From contig CAJQGR010000037.1 in the NCBI GenBank assembly GCA_905477785.1, forward strand, positions 1-33,301: 33,301 nt of DNA. The letters are read 5' to 3'. The first letter of the stretch is position 1; the number at the start of each line of letters is the position of its first letter. Source of the DNA: an uncultured Hellea sp. (GTDB lineage Bacteria > Pseudomonadota > Alphaproteobacteria > Caulobacterales > Maricaulaceae). The translations under genes were made by a program, and so were the position numbers. Under the pieces are notes generated by a model that ran no database searches, was not told the DNA's origin, and saw only the letters and a program-made list of their open reading frames with translations. Of the stretch, positions 26,815 through 33,301 are shown one piece after another.

Positions 26815-28008
26815 TTAAATAACTTTTAGAACTGCTTCTGCCACACGGTTTATATTTTTTGTATTTGCTCCTGCTATATTAATTCTTCCTGAATTCATTA
26901 AATATATCGCATGATTAGATCGCAGACTTTCTGCTTGTTGGGCATTTAAGGGCAGCATAGAGAACATTCCGTTTTGATTAATAATAGCATTAGCAATATT
27001 ACTAGCGCCCTGTGAATTAAAGGCTTCAGAAAGTTTAAGTCGTAAGTTTTTTATTCTATTTCGCATCTCGTTTAGTTCCATTTCCCAAACATCAAATAAT
27101 TTATGATCTGTAAAAATTTTATTAACTATTGCCGCACCATGGTCAGGTGGCATTGAAATTAACTTTCGTTGTATCGCACCAAATAATACCTTGATCATCT
27201 GTGTTTTTTCTTGATCTTTACAAATTGCTGCCACGAACCCAGTTCGATCACGGTATAACGCAAAATTTTTCGAGCAGCTGGCTGCTAGCAGAACTTCTGG
27301 GCAAATTTGAGTAACTTTTCTGAGTCCATATGTATCTTCTTTCATGCCTTTTCCAAGACCAAAATAAGCAAGATCAATAAATGGGTATAATTCATTTTCA
27401 TTAAGAAATATTGCTAAGCGGTCCCATTGGCTATCACTAAGATCTGCTCCGGTGGGGTTATGGCAACAACCATGAAGTAAAATTATGTCCCCAGGTTTTG
27501 CTTTTTTTGATAAATGAGAAAGCATTTCTTCAAAATCAACCTGTAATGTTGATTTGTTATAATATGGGTACTGTTTCATTTTTAAACCAACTGAGCTAAC
27601 TAAAGGTATATGGTTTGCCCATGTAGGAGTTGATGTCCAAACAGTAGCCTCTGGGGATGCAATTTTTATGAGTTCAGCACCTATTCTTAGTGCTCCAGAA
27701 CCTCCAGCTGATTGAGCGCTACAAATACGATCTTCTTGAAAAATGGGGTTATCTTTTTCGAATATAAATTGAAGAATATTCTTACAAAAATCTTGATTGC
27801 CTATAGTACCAATATAAGATTTTGTAGTTTCTTCTTGATTACATATTTTTTCGGCCAATTTAACTGAATTTAAGATGGTTGTGTGTCCATTATCATCTTT
27901 ATAAACTCCTACACCAAGATCTATTTTATGTGGACGGGGGTCAGATTTGCATTGATTCATTATGGCCATTATTGGATCATCTGGACGCGGAGTAACATTT
28001 TCAAACAT
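26815..28008 (-). CDS. Class I aromatic-amino-acid/aspartate aminotransferase (TyrB/AspC type)
   Basis: 397 residues, PLP-dependent fold type I. PLP-binding Lys247 lies in SCSKNFALYRDRTG; the ring-stacking and cofactor residues are in CCHNPTGADL (181-190) and the IDLAYFGLG segment (Asp212). The C-terminal SGRINIAGA carries the substrate-carboxylate Arg. N-terminal LGVGVYKDDNG is the Asp/Tyr aminotransferase pattern. It would exchange amino groups between aspartate or aromatic amino acids and 2-oxoglutarate; the two activities cannot be told apart here. Divergent from the hydrolase gene across 101 bases. Confidence 0.93.
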   Translation of the reverse strand: MFENVTPRPDDPIMAIMNQCKSDPRPHKIDLGVGVYKDDNGHTTILNSVKLAEKICNQEETTKSYIGTIGNQDFCKNILQFIFEKDNPIFQEDRICSAQSAGGSGALRIGAELIKIASPEATVWTSTPTWANHIPLVSSVGLKMKQYPYYNKSTLQVDFEEMLSHLSKKAKPGDIILLHGCCHNPTGADLSDSQWDRLAIFLNENELYPFIDLAYFGLGKGMKEDTYGLRKVTQICPEVLLAASCSKNFALYRDRTGFVAAICKDQEKTQMIKVLFGAIQRKLISMPPDHGAAIVNKIFTDHKLFDVWEMELNEMRNRIKNLRLKLSEAFNSQGASNIANAIINQNGMFSMLPLNAQQAESLRSNHAIYLMNSGRINIAGANTKNINRVAEAVLKVI

Positions 28009-28049
28009 AATTCTTCTATATAGTTTTTTTGCTGGCTGTATATTTTTAA

Positions 28050-28078
28050 TTGGAAGCTAAAATAGAGTTAATTAATAA
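28050..28078 (+). promoter_or_regulatory. Candidate sigma-70-like promoter for the alpha/beta hydrolase
   Basis: TTGGAA (28050-28055) and TAATAA (28073-28078) are separated by 17 bases, 31 bases upstream of the hydrolase ATG. The match is partial and the region is A+T-rich, so chance similarity is likely enough to keep confidence low. Confidence 0.3.
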
Positions 28079-28109
28079 TGCTATTTGATATTTTAGTCCA
28101 TATGTTTTT

Positions 28110-29216
28110 ATGTTAGAAAAATATTCTATGTTGAGTTTTATTGTTATTATAACTTTTGTTTTTATTTCTTTAATTTGTGTTTATAAATCATTGAGGGGTG
28201 AGAATTTAGGTAAGTATACTATAGATAGCTTTATAAAATATGAAGTTCAGAGTTCTGATGGTCTTTCGCGTTTATACGACTATTTACAGTCCACTTTTAG
28301 TATTGAAAAACAACCAGTATTATCAAGATCAGGCTGGTCAAATAAGCGAGAAGCATTTGATGCCGCAGCACTAGTAAGAGAATATGATTGCGAATTCCGT
28401 AAAGATCAGTTTTCTGTAAGAGATCACGTATTAGATGGCGCATGGACACTCGTTGAAGGTTTTAGTTCTGATAATCGAATACTATATCTTCATGGTGGCG
28501 CTTATACTGTAGGCAGCGATGTTTCACACCGCCCAATCACTTATCAAATTGCAAAAAGAACTAAATGTGCAGTTTTCGCACTTAATTATCGTTTAATGCC
28601 TGAATTTGATAGAAAAGATTCTATTTCCGACTGTCAGGATGCTTATGATTGGATTCTTAATACCGGACCAGATGGTCTACACCCTATTAGTGCTGTTGCT
28701 GTAATAGGAGACTCTGCAGGTGGAAATTTAGCACTTATGCTAAGTCACTGGTCGAGAAAGCCAGAAATAAAATCACCTAATGCTATCGTAGTTTTGTCCC
28801 CACAAACAGACTGCACTTTCCAAAGCCCATCTATGCAAAGAAACCTAACCACCGATCCAATGCTTAAGCCTCTTTTAAGACGACTACTAAAAATGCCTAA
28901 GCTTACTCTTCTGTGGTTGTTATATTGGCAATTGGGTTACAAGCCATCTGACCCTCTTGTATCTCCAATTTTTGATGAACTATCAAATTTGCCGCCGACG
29001 TTAATTCAAGTAAGTAGCTCCGAAATGTTATTTGACGATAGTTTAAGATATGTTGCAAAAGCTAAAGAGCATGGATCTGAAGTAAAGCTCCAAACTTGGA
29101 ATAATTTACCTCATGTATGGCAAATTTTCGATAACTTTATTAATGAAGCGCATGACGCATTAGATGAAATAAGTAAATTTCTTTCCATTAACGGTCTCAA
29201 TGATCACATTCATTAA
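28110..29216 (+). CDS. Membrane-anchored alpha/beta hydrolase, hormone-sensitive-lipase-like esterase
   Basis: 368 residues. A hydrophobic N-terminal segment (about 7-25) likely anchors the protein to the inner membrane. The hydrolase domain has the oxyanion motif YLHGGAYTVG (HGGA at 128-131) and the nucleophile elbow GDSAGGN (200-206, Ser202), both characteristic of the HSL/bH family. The acid is probably in the SSEMLFDDS segment and the catalytic His in LPHVWQIF. Expected to cleave carboxylic esters; the natural substrate is unknown. Residues 40-110 before the domain are not recognised, as a small lid or cap region would be. A Met at residue 7 is an alternative start. Confidence 0.85.
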   Translation: MLEKYSMLSFIVIITFVFISLICVYKSLRGENLGKYTIDSFIKYEVQSSDGLSRLYDYLQSTFSIEKQPVLSRSGWSNKREAFDAAALVREYDCEFRKDQFSVRDHVLDGAWTLVEGFSSDNRILYLHGGAYTVGSDVSHRPITYQIAKRTKCAVFALNYRLMPEFDRKDSISDCQDAYDWILNTGPDGLHPISAVAVIGDSAGGNLALMLSHWSRKPEIKSPNAIVVLSPQTDCTFQSPSMQRNLTTDPMLKPLLRRLLKMPKLTLLWLLYWQLGYKPSDPLVSPIFDELSNLPPTLIQVSSSEMLFDDSLRYVAKAKEHGSEVKLQTWNNLPHVWQIFDNFINEAHDALDEISKFLSINGLNDHIH

Positions 29217-29229
29217 ATTCATTTAATCT

Positions 29230-29248
29230 TTTCGAAATATTCTCGAAA
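29230..29248. repeat. Short dyad downstream of the hydrolase gene
   Basis: TTTCGA and TCGAAA flank a 7-base spacer (AATATTC), beginning 13 bases after the hydrolase stop. It could be a weak hairpin ending hydrolase transcription or an operator for the following gene. No T-run follows, so function is uncertain. Confidence 0.3.
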
Positions 29249-29332
29249 CCTAATCCATGTTATGAATTAATAATTAGAGACGTCACTAAAAAGTTAATTG
29301 GTAATAACTATACATGACATCTCATTAAGCTT

Positions 29333-29336
29333 GGAG
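29333..29336 (+). promoter_or_regulatory. Shine-Dalgarno site of the glycine-zipper gene
   Basis: GGAG lies 6 bases before the ATG at 29343 and decides that start against an open frame that begins at a TTG 15 codons upstream. Confidence 0.65.
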
Positions 29337-29342
29337 AAAACT

Positions 29343-29882
29343 ATGAATTCATTTCTTTCTAGAAAAACATTAAAATCTTTAATTGCTTTTTCAGGCGTTT
29401 GTTTTTTATCAACAGCTTCTTATGCTTCTGACTATTCAAGTAGATATTATAGTAATGATTGCTACCAAAATAGTAATGATCAATTAGCAGCAGGATTATT
29501 TGGAGCTCTCGTTGGTGGAGTGGTTGGTTCTCATGTTGCTGGCAGAGGGGACAGGACAGAAGGATCTGTTATTGGTGCAATCTTAGGTGGTACAACAGCT
29601 GCTGCGATTAGCGACAGCAGCCGAACAAGCGGATATAATCCAAATTGTGATAAAACAAGACGTCAAACACGAAACCGTAATTATCGTAACAATCAGTATT
29701 CACGTAACACCAATATAAATAATTTTTCTAACCAACAGGATTATTATTCAGTAAGAAATAGAGTTAATTCAAATAACCGAAGGAATTCTAGAAATACTCG
29801 TGCTCATAGTATCCATCATCATGATTATACGCATTACCATGAACATCATCATGATCATCATCATGATCATCATCATGATTAA
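29343..29882 (+). CDS. Secreted glycine-zipper protein with a histidine-rich tail
   Basis: 179 residues from the ATG at 29343. A Sec signal peptide (about 1-28, possible cleavage after SYA) is followed by C40 and a glycine-zipper hairpin (about 48-90): AAGLFGALVGGVVGSHVAG, then GSVIGAILGGTTAAAIS. This resembles the Rickettsia 17-kDa surface antigen/2TM glycine-zipper group, usually outer-membrane-associated, though no lipobox Cys is at the cleavage site. Residues 95-155 are rich in Asn and Arg, low-complexity and probably disordered. The last 25 residues hold 15 His in HHHD-type repeats, a likely metal-binding or pH-responsive tail. No function is assigned. Convergent with tlyA, 20 bases away. 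Confidence 0.8.
   Translation: MNSFLSRKTLKSLIAFSGVCFLSTASYASDYSSRYYSNDCYQNSNDQLAAGLFGALVGGVVGSHVAGRGDRTEGSVIGAILGGTTAAAISDSSRTSGYNPNCDKTRRQTRNRNYRNNQYSRNTNINNFSNQQDYYSVRNRVNSNNRRNSRNTRAHSIHHHDYTHYHEHHHDHHHDHHHD
29814..29879 (+). repeat. In-frame 12-bp repeats CATCATCATGAT encoding HHHD
   Basis: Three perfect tandem copies occupy 29844-29855, 29856-29867 and 29868-29879, immediately before the stop codon. A fourth identical copy is at 29814-29825, separated by 18 bases. The unit is four codons long, so gain or loss of copies would change the length of the His tail without a frameshift. Confidence 0.9.
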
Positions 29883-29902
29883 ATATATTTCTTTATAAGA
29901 GC

Positions 29903-30631
29903 TTAATATTTGAATTTAGCATGTAACAAATATTCCGTATTACCAGAAGTACCTTTTATGGGAGACTTAGAGCTCGCAGCAATGTCCCAACCTTTTTCTG
30001 TTAGCCATTTGGAAACTTCAGATAAAGAATTCAAAGCTAGAGACTCTGATTTTACGACTCCTCCCTTTGAGATGCCCTGTTTTCCTACCTCAAATTGCGG
30101 CTTAACAAGTACTATAAGTTCTGTTTTCTGAGTGCATAGATTTAAAACTTGACCGAGAACTTTCGCTACTGATATAAAACTGGCGTCACAAACAATAATT
30201 TTAGGTAACTCTATAAAATGTTGTTTTGTCAAATTCCTGGCATCAAAGTTTTCCATAGAAACAATTTTTTCAATGTTTTTTAAGCGGTCGTGTAATTGGT
30301 TGTGCCCTACATCAACTGAGTAAATTTTTTTTGCTCCATTGCTATAAAGCACTTCGGTGAAGCCGCCTGTAGATGCACCAATATCTAAACACACCTTTTC
30401 TCTAACGGAAACATTGAATTTTTTAATTGCATACGCTAATTTGACACCACCTCGAGAAACCCAGGGAAATTCTTTTTTAGCTTCTATAACACTATTTTCT
30501 GATATTTTTTCTGATGACTTTTTTATTACTCGGCCATCAACAATAACTAATCCTAATTTAATTGCTGATTGTGCACGGGCCCGAGATTCATATATCGCCA
30601 TTTTTGTTAGTAAAAGATCGGCGCGTTCCAC
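29903..30631 (-). CDS. tlyA: TlyA family rRNA 2'-O-methyltransferase (hemolysin A homologue)
   Basis: 242 residues starting at GTG, one base overlapping the dxs stop (TAGTG). An S4 RNA-binding domain (about 1-60, MERADLLL, SAIKLGLVIVDGRVI) precedes an FtsJ-type methyltransferase domain with the SAM-binding motif LDIGASTGGFTEVL (about 83-96), then DVGHNQL, CDASFIS and LVKPQFEVGK. In mycobacteria TlyA methylates 16S and 23S rRNA cytidines at the 2'-O position; older annotations call it a hemolysin. The ispA-dxs-tlyA order is common in alphaproteobacteria. Confidence 0.93.
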   Translation of the reverse strand: MERADLLLTKMAIYESRARAQSAIKLGLVIVDGRVIKKSSEKISENSVIEAKKEFPWVSRGGVKLAYAIKKFNVSVREKVCLDIGASTGGFTEVLYSNGAKKIYSVDVGHNQLHDRLKNIEKIVSMENFDARNLTKQHFIELPKIIVCDASFISVAKVLGQVLNLCTQKTELIVLVKPQFEVGKQGISKGGVVKSESLALNSLSEVSKWLTEKGWDIAASSKSPIKGTSGNTEYLLHAKFKY

Positions 30632-32541
30632 TATGCAGTATTAAGATTTATTGTTTTATCACGACCAAGAGCTTTGAATACAGTCTTTACAATGGCCTTA
30701 GAGTCCAATCCTGCTTTTTCATACATCTTATCCGGTGTGTCATGCTCAATAAATTTATCAGGTAAATGCATTAAGCGTATTTTTAATCCCGCGTCGAGGC
30801 GCCCTCCTTTGGCAAGCTCATTAAGAACAAATGAACCAAATCCCCCTATTGAGCCTTCTTCTATAGTAATGAGCACTTCATGATTGTCGGCTAATTGAAA
30901 TATAAGTTCTTTATCGAGTGGTTTTGCAAATCTTGCATCAGAGACTGTTGTCGATAGACCTAAGGTTTCTAATTCTTTTGCTGCCTTAAGAGCTTCTTCA
31001 AGACGGGTTCCATATGAAAGAATGGCTATTTGACTACCTTCTTTTAAAATACGCCCCTTGCCAATTTCTAGTATTTTAGAATCTGATGGAATTTCAATTC
31101 CTGTCGCTTCCCCACGCGGATATCTAAATGCAATTGGTCCTTCATTATAATCCACCGCAGTAGCCACCATACTTGCAAGTTCTACTTCATCAGCTGCAGC
31201 CATTAAAACCATATTCGGCAGACAACCAAGATAAGCGATATCAAACGAACCCGCATGTGTCGGCCCATCAGCACCCACTAAACCTGCTCGGTCCAATGCA
31301 AAACGAACTGGTAAGTTTTGTATCGCAACATCATGAACAACTTGATCATAACCTCTTTGAAGAAAAGTAGAATATATAGCGCAAAATGGTTTATAACCTT
31401 CGGCAGCAAGACCTGCCGCAAAAGTTACGGCATGCTGTTCTGCAATTCCAACATCAAACATACGGTCAGGAAATGTTTTTCCAAAAATATTCATACCAGT
31501 GCCGCCTGGCATGGCTGCTGTTATACCAACTATTTTATCGTCATTATGAGCATGTTTTATTAGCTGGTTCCCAAAAATATTGGTATAAGTTGGAGCATTA
31601 GGTATGGACTTGCTTTGTTCGCCTGTAACTACGTTGAACTTTGATACACCATGATATTTGTCAGCTGAGACTTCTGCAGGCTTATAACCTTTCCCCTTTT
31701 GTGTAACTACATGAATAAGGGTAGGTCCATTTTTCATTTTTTTTACGTTTTCTAAAACAGGTATCAGTGTGTCTAGATCATGGCCATCCACTGGGCCTAC
31801 ATAGTAAAAACCGAGTTCCTCAAACCAGGTTCCGCCCATAAACATTCCCCGAGTATATTCTTCTGCTTTGCGTGCTGTAGATTTTATAGGCCTCGGAGCA
31901 TCCTTTACTATTGCTTTTCCTGCTCCACGTAGTTTTTGGTAACCACCTGAGCTAACCATTTTTGCTAGCATGTGACTCATAGCGCCAACAGGAGGAGCAA
32001 TAGACATATCATTATCATTAAGTATAACAATTTGTTTTGAATCTGTTGCTCCTGCGTTGTTCATAGCTTCGTAAGCCATACCTGCTGTAATTGATCCATC
32101 ACCTATCACTGAGATTACATGACTGTCCTGATTTGATAAGTCTCTTGCAGTAGCGAAACCCATACCTGCTGATATAGATGTTGAACTATGTGCAGCACCA
32201 AAGGGATCATAGATACTTTCGCTACGCTTCGTAAATCCAGATAATCCACCACCTTTACGAATTGTTCTCATTCGGTCTCTTCTGCCAGTTAACACTTTAT
32301 GAGGGTAACACTGATGACCTACATCCCAAATTAATTTATCATTGGGCGTGTCAAAAACATAATGAATTGCAACTGTTAATTCAACAACACCTAGTCCAGC
32401 TCCTAAATGTCCACCTGTTACTGATACAGCATCGATAACCTCTTCGCGTACTTCTGCAGCTAAATCTTTGATTTGGGTAACAGGTAATTTTCGTAAGTCT
32501 TCAGGGTATTTAATTTTGTCTAAAAGTGGCGTTATGGGCAT
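30631..32541 (-). CDS. dxs: 1-deoxy-D-xylulose-5-phosphate synthase Dxs
   Basis: 636 residues, full length. The thiamine-diphosphate enzyme condenses pyruvate and glyceraldehyde-3-phosphate, the entry to the MEP isoprenoid pathway. [16 protein letters not shown] is at 73-88; the cofactor/metal motif starts GDGS (147-150) and ends NDND (175-178). The glutamate that activates the cofactor lies in [13 protein letters not shown], and [14 protein letters not shown] and EEGSIGGFG are typical of the transketolase-like C-terminal half. A purine-rich AGAGAG precedes the ATG. It lies 22 bases after ispA and overlaps tlyA by one base. Confidence 0.98.
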   Translation of the reverse strand: MPITPLLDKIKYPEDLRKLPVTQIKDLAAEVREEVIDAVSVTGGHLGAGLGVVELTVAIHYVFDTPNDKLIWDVGHQCYPHKVLTGRRDRMRTIRKGGGLSGFTKRSESIYDPFGAAHSSTSISAGMGFATARDLSNQDSHVISVIGDGSITAGMAYEAMNNAGATDSKQIVILNDNDMSIAPPVGAMSHMLAKMVSSGGYQKLRGAGKAIVKDAPRPIKSTARKAEEYTRGMFMGGTWFEELGFYYVGPVDGHDLDTLIPVLENVKKMKNGPTLIHVVTQKGKGYKPAEVSADKYHGVSKFNVVTGEQSKSIPNAPTYTNIFGNQLIKHAHNDDKIVGITAAMPGGTGMNIFGKTFPDRMFDVGIAEQHAVTFAAGLAAEGYKPFCAIYSTFLQRGYDQVVHDVAIQNLPVRFALDRAGLVGADGPTHAGSFDIAYLGCLPNMVLMAAADEVELASMVATAVDYNEGPIAFRYPRGEATGIEIPSDSKILEIGKGRILKEGSQIAILSYGTRLEEALKAAKELETLGLSTTVSDARFAKPLDKELIFQLADNHEVLITIEEGSIGGFGSFVLNELAKGGRLDAGLKIRLMHLPDKFIEHDTPDKMYEKAGLDSKAIVKTVFKALGRDKTINLNTA

Positions 32542-32563
32542 ATAATCTCTCTAATTCTTTTCG

Positions 32564-33301
32564 TTAATATGCGCGATTTAAAATAAAGTCGACTGTTTTA
32601 GAGAGTATTTCTGCTTTATTACCGAAAGGTTTAAGGTGTCTTATTGCATTTTTTCCTAATTGACTCGCTTTAGCCTTAGCATTTTCTAGGCCAAGAATAG
32701 ATACAAACGTTACCTTTCCCAAAGCATCATCTTTTCCAACTGATTTACCAACTATTTCTGCATCGCCCTCAACATCTAGAATGTCATCTTTAATTTGAAA
32801 TGCTAAACCTATATCTCTGGCATAATTTTTTAGAGCGGTTTTTTCACTTTCAATTGCATTTGATAAAGTAGCTCCAGCGGTGACAGCGTATTCAATTAGT
32901 GCACCTGTCTTGAGTTTTTGAAGTTGCGATATAAATACTTCATCTCTGAGTATTTCTGAATTTGATATATCAATAACTTGACCGCCAATCATACCGTTCG
33001 CACCTCCTGCTTTAGCAAGATCCTTTATTAATGACATTCTAACATTTGGGTTTTCATGAACCTCTGGATTTGTAAGAAGTTCGAAACTAATTGTTAATAG
33101 GTTGTCTCCTGTTAGTACCGCTAATGCTTCATTATATTTTTTGTGTACTGTAGGTTTTCCGCGTCTGAAATCATCATTATCCATACAGGGTAAATCGTCA
33201 TGCACTAATGAATAAACATGCATGCATTCTAAAGCGGCACCTGCAATATATACTCCTTTATTTAGGTGGCCTAACATACGAGCGGTTTCTATCATTAAGA
33301 A
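32564..33301 (-). CDS. ispA: Polyprenyl (farnesyl) diphosphate synthase IspA, 5' end outside window
   Basis: 246 codons are visible; the frame is still open at the right edge. Comparison with the family suggests about 50 N-terminal residues are missing, so the apparent Met at 33295 is internal (FLMIETARML corresponds to the segment just after the KRxRP motif). The first aspartate-rich motif is DDLPCMDNDD, followed by FRRGKPTVHKKY; the second is QIKDDILD. The enzyme extends DMAPP with IPP to C15 (or C20), supplying ubiquinone, undecaprenyl and other isoprenoids. It is followed by dxs in the same operon. Confidence 0.94.
   Translation of the reverse strand, partial: FLMIETARMLGHLNKGVYIAGAALECMHVYSLVHDDLPCMDNDDFRRGKPTVHKKYNEALAVLTGDNLLTISFELLTNPEVHENPNVRMSLIKDLAKAGGANGMIGGQVIDISNSEILRDEVFISQLQKLKTGALIEYAVTAGATLSNAIESEKTALKNYARDIGLAFQIKDDILDVEGDAEIVGKSVGKDDALGKVTFVSILGLENAKAKASQLGKNAIRHLKPFGNKAEILSKTVDFILNRAY

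Noticed and set aside
29814-29882. CRISPR-like array or intergenic microsatellite
   Set aside because: The repeats are 12 bases, in frame within a coding sequence, and tandem without spacers.
30173-30400. TlyA as a true hemolysin
   Set aside because: The S4 plus FtsJ-type methyltransferase architecture indicates rRNA methylation; the hemolysin name is historical.

Overview
The window looks like a chromosomal, housekeeping segment of a free-living, streamlined, A+T-rich alphaproteobacterium (A+T is high by eye; I did not compute it). The alphaproteobacterial placement rests on four things: a DivL-type atypical histidine kinase with Tyr in place of the phospho-acceptor His; the conserved run divL - tsaE - amgK - murU - addB - addA - trxA // folC - accD; an AccD that has lost its zinc-ribbon cysteines, as I recall for other alphaproteobacteria; and an EIIA(Man)-HPr regulatory PTS pair. 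I cannot name the genus. Every stretch is accounted for by genes; no gene-free gap exceeds about 180 bases. I see no tRNA, rRNA, CRISPR, insertion sequence or prophage.

Layout. 1-2279 (minus): ubiB followed by a membrane di-iron hydroxylase that runs off the left edge. 2459-6355 (plus): glmM and divL. 6358-6675 (minus): a [2Fe-2S] ferredoxin. 6749-15761 (plus): a tightly overlapping series tsaE-amgK-murU-addB-addA, then trxA. 15804-21292 (minus, read right to left): ccmF-ccmG-ccmH-short ccmI-accD-folC. 21378-22262 (plus): a lone rfbA. 22259-22561 (minus): yggT. 22720-23827 (plus): EIIA(Man)-HPr-TonB-domain lipoprotein. 23897-25872 (minus): tsaC/sua5 then an FAD-linked 2-hydroxyacid dehydrogenase. 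26039-26809 (plus): lepB. 26815-28008 (minus): an aromatic/aspartate aminotransferase. 28110-29882 (plus): an anchored alpha/beta hydrolase and a secreted glycine-zipper protein with a His-rich tail. 29903-33301 (minus): ispA (5' end off the right edge)-dxs-tlyA.

How the parts fit. Peptidoglycan precursor supply is present twice: de novo (GlmM) and by sugar recycling (AmgK/MurU). TsaE and TsaC both serve the t6A tRNA modification. AddAB is the double-strand-break helicase-nuclease. CcmF/G/H/I are the haem-ligation half of cytochrome c System I. IspA and Dxs feed isoprenoids, including the ubiquinone tail on whose pathway UbiB acts. DivL should act in the CckA-ChpT-CtrA cell-cycle relay.

The genome is compact: many starts overlap the previous stop by 1-17 bases, and three convergent gene pairs are separated by 5 bases or fewer, leaving no room for classical terminators. 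I did not find a clearly new multi-gene system. The most interesting items are the tyrosine-bearing DivL, the TonB-domain lipoprotein coupled to PTS genes, the repeat-encoded histidine tail, the reduced CcmI and the UbiB/hydroxylase pairing.
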